Made by a program: the position numbers and the translations under genes. Below, in pieces: positions 59,766 to 64,000 of a stretch of 64,000 nucleotides of DNA. The stretch comes from Haloarcula nitratireducens (GTDB lineage: Archaea > Halobacteriota > Halobacteria > Halobacteriales > Haloarculaceae): the NCBI RefSeq assembly GCF_019599505.1, contig NZ_RKLT01000001.1, positions 434,001-498,000 of the forward strand, in the 5' to 3' direction. The stretch's first letter is position 1, and each line of letters starts with the position of its first letter. The notes under the pieces are model-generated. The model saw nothing but the letters and a program-made list of their open reading frames with translations. It did not search any database and was not told the DNA's origin.

Positions 59766-60476
59766 TCAGGCCTCCCCGTAGACCGGCACCGCCGCCCCGC
59801 TGGTGACCGCCGCGGCGTCCGAACAGAGGAACAGCATCACGGCGGCGATGTCCGCTGGGTCGACCCACTCCTCGAAGTCGGCGTCGGGCATCATGTCGCG
59901 GTTCATCGGCGTGTCGATGACGCTCGGCATGACGCTGTTCGCTCGGACGGTGCCCAGGTTCTCCTCGGCGATGGTCTCGGTCAGCAATCGAACGCCGGCC
60001 TTCGTCGCTCGATAGATACCGTCGCCCTCGCCGCCTTCGAGCGACGACCGGGCGGAGACGGAGACGATCGCGCCCTCGCTGTCCTGTAAGTGCGGCAGGG
60101 CGTGTTTCGAGGCGAGGAACATCGTCTTCAGGTTGACGTCGAAGAGGAAGTCGAACGTATCGGCCTCGGTCTCCGCTATCGGGTCGCCGCCGCGCCACGT
60201 CCCCGCGATGTTGAGGAGGTAGTCCAGTCGGCCGTGTTCGTCGACGACGGTCTCGACGACGTCCGCGACGTCGTCCTCCTCGGTGAAATCGCCGCCGTGG
60301 AAGTCGACGCGGTCGGGATCCGATAGCTGGAAGTCCTCGCTGTCGGGTTCGACCACGTCGGCCCCGCAGACGGTCGCCCCCGCTTCGAGGAAGGCGTTGG
60401 CCACGGAACTCCCCAATGCGCCGCCGACGCCGGTGACCAGTGCGACCTCGCCGTCCATGTCGAAGGTGACGGACAT
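59766..60476 (-). CDS. SDR-family oxidoreductase
   Basis: 236 residues, classical short-chain dehydrogenase. Nucleotide motif TGVGGALG (15-22), NIAG (89-92), and catalytic Tyr155/Lys159 in YRATK with the preceding Ser in SARSS. Acidic residues after strand 2 (GADVVEP) favour NAD over NADP. Reduces or oxidises a carbonyl or alcohol; substrate not known. It is 50 nt downstream of the quinone reductase gene on the same strand, so both may be in one unit. Confidence 0.9.
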   Translation of the reverse strand: MSVTFDMDGEVALVTGVGGALGSSVANAFLEAGATVCGADVVEPDSEDFQLSDPDRVDFHGGDFTEEDDVADVVETVVDEHGRLDYLLNIAGTWRGGDPIAETEADTFDFLFDVNLKTMFLASKHALPHLQDSEGAIVSVSARSSLEGGEGDGIYRATKAGVRLLTETIAEENLGTVRANSVMPSVIDTPMNRDMMPDADFEEWVDPADIAAVMLFLCSDAAAVTSGAAVPVYGEA

Positions 60477-60526
60477 GTTCGAAGAGAGGGGCGACGGCCC
60501 GATAAAAGCTCAGTCCGCCGGCGGAC

Positions 60527-61483
60527 TCAGGGAGTGACGACGAGCTTCCCGAGGAAGCTCTCTTCGAGAACGTCCCGGTGTGCGTCGGCGACCTCGGCGA
60601 GATTGTAGGTCTGTGCGACCTCTGCGGTGAGATCGCCGTCTTCGAGAAGCGTCGCCAGCGACGCGAGCACCCCGCCGAAGTCGGGCGCGTTGAACATCAG
60701 GACGTGGTGGACCGACAGCGACTTCGACCGGCAGTTCGGGACGCTCTCGAACGTGGCCGCGGCGTCGCTGTTGCCGATGGCGGCGACCCGACCGCCCTGT
60801 GCGGCCACCTCGGCGTCGAACGAGAGGTAGTCGTCGAGGCGGTGATCGAGAATCACGTCCGGGCGGCCGGCCGCGACGACGGCGTCGGCGAGGTCGTCCC
60901 GGGAGTAATCCAGCACGTCGTCGGCACCCAGTTCGCGTAGCCGGTCGTGGTACGTCGGCGACGCCGTCGTGGTGACCCGCGCGCCGTTCGCGGCGGCGAG
61001 CTGGACCGCGACGTGGCCGACGCCGCCGCTTCCCCCGTGAATCAGGGCGCGTTCGGCGGGGTTCAGCGAGCAGGCGGCGACCAGCGACTCCCACGCCGTG
61101 ACGCCGACCAAGGCGACGGCCGCCCCCGTCTCGAAGTCGACGCCCTCGGGCAGGTGAGCCAGATAGGATTCGGGGACGGCGGCGTACTCGGCACAGGTCC
61201 CCTGCAGCCAGTTACCGAGTCCGGTGGCGAAGACGCGGTCGCCCTCGGCGTACTCCGAGACCGACTCGCCGACCGCGGCGACCGTGCCCGCGCAGTCCGA
61301 CCCCGGAATCCACGGGAGGTCGCCCGGTTCGTATCCGCCCTCGCGGAAGTAGGTGTCGACGGGGTTGACCGCCGCGGCCTCGACTTCGACCAGTACCTCG
61401 TCCGCCCCTATCTCTGGTCGCCGGATCTCGTCGACCGTGAGGACGTCCGGTCCGCCGTATTCGTGGAATCTGACAGCGCGCAT
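60527..61483 (-). CDS. zinc-independent quinone oxidoreductase-like MDR protein
   Basis: 318 residues of the medium-chain dehydrogenase family. No zinc ligands at the usual positions; the NADPH-binding Rossmann region reads HGGSGGVGHVAVQLA. AAAVNPVDTYFREGGY at the N-terminus is the QOR signature. Probably an NADPH:quinone or enone reductase. A TTTTTATCC element on the minus strand (61514-61506), 23-31 nt upstream, supports the ATG at 61483. Confidence 0.9.
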   Translation of the reverse strand: MRAVRFHEYGGPDVLTVDEIRRPEIGADEVLVEVEAAAVNPVDTYFREGGYEPGDLPWIPGSDCAGTVAAVGESVSEYAEGDRVFATGLGNWLQGTCAEYAAVPESYLAHLPEGVDFETGAAVALVGVTAWESLVAACSLNPAERALIHGGSGGVGHVAVQLAAANGARVTTTASPTYHDRLRELGADDVLDYSRDDLADAVVAAGRPDVILDHRLDDYLSFDAEVAAQGGRVAAIGNSDAAATFESVPNCRSKSLSVHHVLMFNAPDFGGVLASLATLLEDGDLTAEVAQTYNLAEVADAHRDVLEESFLGKLVVTP

Positions 61484-61575
61484 GTCCGGCGGGTCACGGG
61501 GTACGGATAAAAAGAATGCGGGAAATCGACGGACCAGAACCGGTGCCGAGTGAAATCCACCGATTATTCACCGCG

Positions 61576-61758
61576 TTACGAGTGTTTATCCTGTTTTTCG
61601 AGACGCAGCCTCGTCGGGCGAACCCGCTCGGTTCGGTGCGGGGCGGTCCCCTCGCCCGTCGGCGCGTCGAGTTCCGTCTCGACGATCTCGGGGAACCGGG
61701 CTGTCAGGTAGTCCAGAGCGAGGTCAGGGGCCAGCTTCCCGTCGAAGTCCGATGGCAT
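61576..61758 (-). CDS. possible small protein, 60 residues
   Basis: Open frame of 60 residues from ATG at 61758: acidic N-terminal half (DFDGKLAPDLALDYLTARFPEIVETELD) that could form an amphipathic helix, then a basic tail. No recognised motif. It lies in an otherwise empty gap of about 400 bp (61484-61888). An A-rich run on the minus strand 40 or so nt upstream is not at normal TATA distance. Coding is uncertain; the rest of the gap holds nothing I can support. Confidence 0.35.
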   Translation of the reverse strand: MPSDFDGKLAPDLALDYLTARFPEIVETELDAPTGEGTAPHRTERVRPTRLRLEKQDKHS

Positions 61759-61888
61759 CGACGTGATACGGCTACACTCGACGGTACGAACGTTTCACTT
61801 TTTTGTGGGAAAGGGTCGACCGGCCGCTCACCGTGGCGTACGGACCGCACGAAAGAACGGAGTCGGAAACGGAAGTGGCGACGAGCCG

Positions 61889-62848
61889 TCAGTGGATACC
61901 CATCGCTTCGATCTGCTCTTGATACCGATTTCGGATGGTGACTTCCGTCACCTGCGCGACGTCTGCGACCTCGCGCTGGGTCTTCTTCTCGTTGCAGAGC
62001 AGGGACGCGGCGTAGATGGCCGCGGCGGCGTAACCCGTGGGGGACTTCCCCGAGAGCAGGCCCTGTTCTGCCGTCGTGTCGATGATCTCGTTGGCCTTCG
62101 ACTGGACCTCCTCGGAGAGTTCGAGCTCCGAGGCGAACCGGGGGACGTACTGCTTGGGGTCTACCGGTTCCATCTTGAGCTCGAGCTCCTGGGCGACGTA
62201 GCGATACGTTCGCCCGATCTCCTTCTGCTCGACTCGTGAGACGTCCGAGACCTCTTCGAGGCTCCGCGGGATGCCTTCCTGTCGGCAGGCGGCGTACAGG
62301 CAGGCCGTCGCCACGCCCTCGATGGAGCGGCCGCGGATGAGGTCCTCGTTGAGCGCGCGCCGGTAGATGACCGAGGCGACCTCTCGCACCGAGCGCGGGA
62401 CACCCAGCGCCGAGGCCATGCGGTCGATCTCCGAGAGCGCGAACTGGAGGTTGCGCTCGCCGGCGTCTTTCGTCCGGATGCGCTCTTGCCACTTTCGCAG
62501 GCGATGCATCTGGGAGCGCTTCTCCGAGGAGAGCGACCGACCGTAGGCGTCCTTGTCCTTCCAGTCGATCTGGGTGGTCAGCCCCTTGTCGTGCATCGTC
62601 TGGGTCGTCGGCGCGCCGACGCGTGACTTCGACTGGCGCTCGGAGTGATTGAACGCGCGCCACTCCGGCCCGCGATCGATGTTCTCGTCCTCGATGACGA
62701 GGCCGCAGTCCTCACAGACGAGCTCACCACCGCCGTCGCTGGTGATGGATTCCGACTCACACTCCGGACAGGTCTGCTGACCCGTGTCCTCGGACTCCTG
62801 CTCACGCTCCTGCTGGTCCGTTTCCCGCTGGCGCGTCGGCCTTTCCAT
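61889..62848 (-). CDS. tfb: transcription initiation factor TFB
   Basis: 319 residues. TFIIB homolog recruited by TBP to the promoter. N-terminal zinc ribbon with Cys27, Cys30, Cys45 and Cys48; B-finger/linker region ([17 protein letters not shown]); two cyclin-fold repeats, ending with an HTH for the BRE element ([23 protein letters not shown]). Haloarchaea have many paralogs; this one has the full set of domains. ATTTATAC on the minus strand (62885-62878) lies 30-37 nt before the start. Confidence 0.96.
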   Translation of the reverse strand: MERPTRQRETDQQEREQESEDTGQQTCPECESESITSDGGGELVCEDCGLVIEDENIDRGPEWRAFNHSERQSKSRVGAPTTQTMHDKGLTTQIDWKDKDAYGRSLSSEKRSQMHRLRKWQERIRTKDAGERNLQFALSEIDRMASALGVPRSVREVASVIYRRALNEDLIRGRSIEGVATACLYAACRQEGIPRSLEEVSDVSRVEQKEIGRTYRYVAQELELKMEPVDPKQYVPRFASELELSEEVQSKANEIIDTTAEQGLLSGKSPTGYAAAAIYAASLLCNEKKTQREVADVAQVTEVTIRNRYQEQIEAMGIH

Positions 62849-62998
62849 GTGTTCTTTTACGGAGAACGGCCTATTACGTATAAATGTTTTGGCTAAGGCA
62901 GTGATTTACCCCGGGTAAGTGCCTGCTACTGGTGGCGAATCGGAGGAACATCGGGGAGTGCGTAAAGGCTTAACCCGGGGGCGACCGGTGATAGTGGC

Positions 62999-63868
62999 AT
63001 GAATGTGGCCGTACTGGGGGCCGGCACGCGCGGGCGCGACGCCACCCGCAAGTGCCTGCGCGCAGGATACGACGTGCGCTTGTACGACTCGGACGCCCAC
63101 GCCGTGATGGACAGCATCGACGCCGTCGGACAGCGGCTTCCGGAACGCGATATCAGCGACCACGTCGACGGGACGACGGGGCTACAGAGCGCGGTCTCCG
63201 GTACCGACGTCGTTCTCGATACGACGGCCGGTGACGTAGACGAACGCCGCGAACTGCTCGCCGAGGTCGAACAGTTCGTCGACGACGAGGCGATCTTCGT
63301 CAGCGAGACGGAGGAGTCGGTCACCGCCGTCGCCACCGGGCTCGAGCGGCCCGGACGCGCCGCGGGTCTCCACTTCGTCGAACCGGCGGAATCCGAACTC
63401 GTCGAGGTCGTGCTCGCCGACCAGACGACCGAAGCTGCGCGCGAACGCGTGAGCGAGTTCGTCGAAGAACTCGGCGGCGTCCCGCTGACCGTCCGCGACA
63501 CGCCGGGGTTCGCCGCGGCGCGCCTCGAACTCGCCGAACTGGTCGAGGCGATACGGGTGGTCGAATCCGGCGTCGCCACCGTCCCCGACGCGGACCTCGC
63601 GGCGGCGCGAACGGAGAGCGAGCGCGGCCCGCTCGCTCGGGCCGACGAACGCGGGCTCGACGCCGTCCTCGAATCGCTCGACCACCTCGCGCCGGCCCTC
63701 GACGACCGCTTCGAGCCGCCGGCGCTCCTCCGCCGGCGAGTCGCCGACGGCCACCTCGGGGAATCGACCGGCGAGGGGTTCTACGTCTGGAAGAACGGGG
63801 AGCCGTCCTCGCCCGCCGAACTGCGTTCTCGGACCGCCGCCCCCGGCGACGACTTCGACGAGGGATGA
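62999..63868 (+). CDS. 3-hydroxyacyl-CoA dehydrogenase family protein
   Basis: 289 residues. Short NAD motif GAGTRG (7-12), catalytic-type His in GLHFVEP, and the C-terminal domain (FEPPALLRRRVADGHLGESTGEGFYVWK). Several family positions differ from the Hbd at 38.2 kb: the NAD motif is GAGTRGRD rather than GAGTMGNG, and the Asn after HFM is missing (HFVEPAES). A paralog with perhaps another substrate. Stop overlaps the next gene by ATGA. Confidence 0.85.
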   Translation: MNVAVLGAGTRGRDATRKCLRAGYDVRLYDSDAHAVMDSIDAVGQRLPERDISDHVDGTTGLQSAVSGTDVVLDTTAGDVDERRELLAEVEQFVDDEAIFVSETEESVTAVATGLERPGRAAGLHFVEPAESELVEVVLADQTTEAARERVSEFVEELGGVPLTVRDTPGFAAARLELAELVEAIRVVESGVATVPDADLAAARTESERGPLARADERGLDAVLESLDHLAPALDDRFEPPALLRRRVADGHLGESTGEGFYVWKNGEPSSPAELRSRTAAPGDDFDEG

Positions 63869-64000
63869 CCGACGACCGGTCCGAAGCCGCCGACGACGGG
63901 ATCAACGAACTGTTCGACGAGCTCGAAGAGCTGGAGGACATCGTCGACAGCGAGGCCGAGCGCGAACAGGTCCGCGAGGCGATGCGAGCGGCGACGGCGG
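63865..64000 (+). CDS. partial gene, acidic helical N-terminus
   Basis: Begins with ATG at 63865 overlapping the upstream stop (ATGA) and runs off the window after 45 codons. The visible part is acidic, helical and rich in Glu (INELFDELEELEDIVDSEAE...QVREAMRAAT). In other Halobacteria such a start belongs, as I recall, to a DUF2391-type membrane protein next to this dehydrogenase; the membrane part would lie beyond the window. Coupled to the dehydrogenase gene. Confidence 0.6.
   Translation, partial: MTDDRSEAADDGINELFDELEELEDIVDSEAEREQVREAMRAATA

Overview
The window is chromosomal DNA of a halophilic archaeon (class Halobacteria). The signs are about two-thirds GC outside a few islands, very acidic predicted proteins, haloarchaeal TATA boxes 24-32 nt upstream of many starts (leaderless genes), and marker genes: TFB, PsmA, SBDS, Rpp30/Pop5, NreA, halocyanin and many Halobacteria-only small proteins. 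I cannot name the genus with confidence. Genes are densely packed on both strands. I see no rRNA, tRNA, CRISPR array or prophage.

1-7 kb: nreA, several short membrane or acidic proteins, a translationally coupled methylmalonyl-CoA mutase B12 subunit and MeaB chaperone, an alpha/beta hydrolase, and a coupled thiolase/DUF35 pair. 7-15.5 kb: DUF5800 protein, bactofilin-like protein, NhaC antiporter with a coupled small protein, YchF-type GTPase, UbiA prenyltransferase, aminotransferase, and a thiolase with serine at both usual cysteine positions. 15.5-20.6 kb: a cytochrome bc-type complex locus (halocyanin, small membrane protein, Rieske protein, cytochrome b6-like and subunit IV-like genes, overlapping or nearly so) with two conserved flanking membrane genes. 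20.7-34 kb: exchanger, endonuclease III, GNAT, peroxiredoxin-like, DoxX, bacterial-type RtcB paralog, UspA, acyl-CoA dehydrogenase, RIO/Bud32-like kinase, transporter, FAD protein, glutamate dehydrogenase, CitE-like lyase and divergent MaoC hydratase.

34-41 kb: CPBP protease, acyl-CoA carboxylase carboxyltransferase with an extra N-terminal domain, fructose bisphosphatase, hydroxyacyl-CoA dehydrogenase and a second acyl-CoA dehydrogenase carrying a palindromic in-frame insertion. 41-49.3 kb: thiC, a 22-residue membrane peptide gene, then the archaeal RNase P/exosome/proteasome neighbourhood (COG1325, rnp3, rnp2, psmA, SBDS). 49.3-50 kb: a decayed doxX copy split by an IS200/IS605-type non-autonomous element, the clearest mobile DNA here. 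50-64 kb: FUN14, HflX, Nnr, acylphosphatase, ATP-grasp ligase, OGG1-like glycosylase, two tandem NSS transporters, SDR, quinone reductase, TFB, a second hydroxyacyl-CoA dehydrogenase and a partial gene at the edge.

The recurring theme is CoA-ester metabolism: two thiolases, two acyl-CoA dehydrogenases, two hydroxyacyl-CoA dehydrogenases, carboxylase, mutase subunit with its chaperone, CitE and MaoC. Together they suggest fatty-acid or branched-chain degradation and propionyl-CoA assimilation to succinyl-CoA. I found no clearly new defence-type system. The items most worth a second look are the serine thiolase with its duplicated gene end, the split doxX with its element, the palindromic insertion in the acyl-CoA dehydrogenase, the fused carboxylase, and a hairpin-rich segment after meaB.
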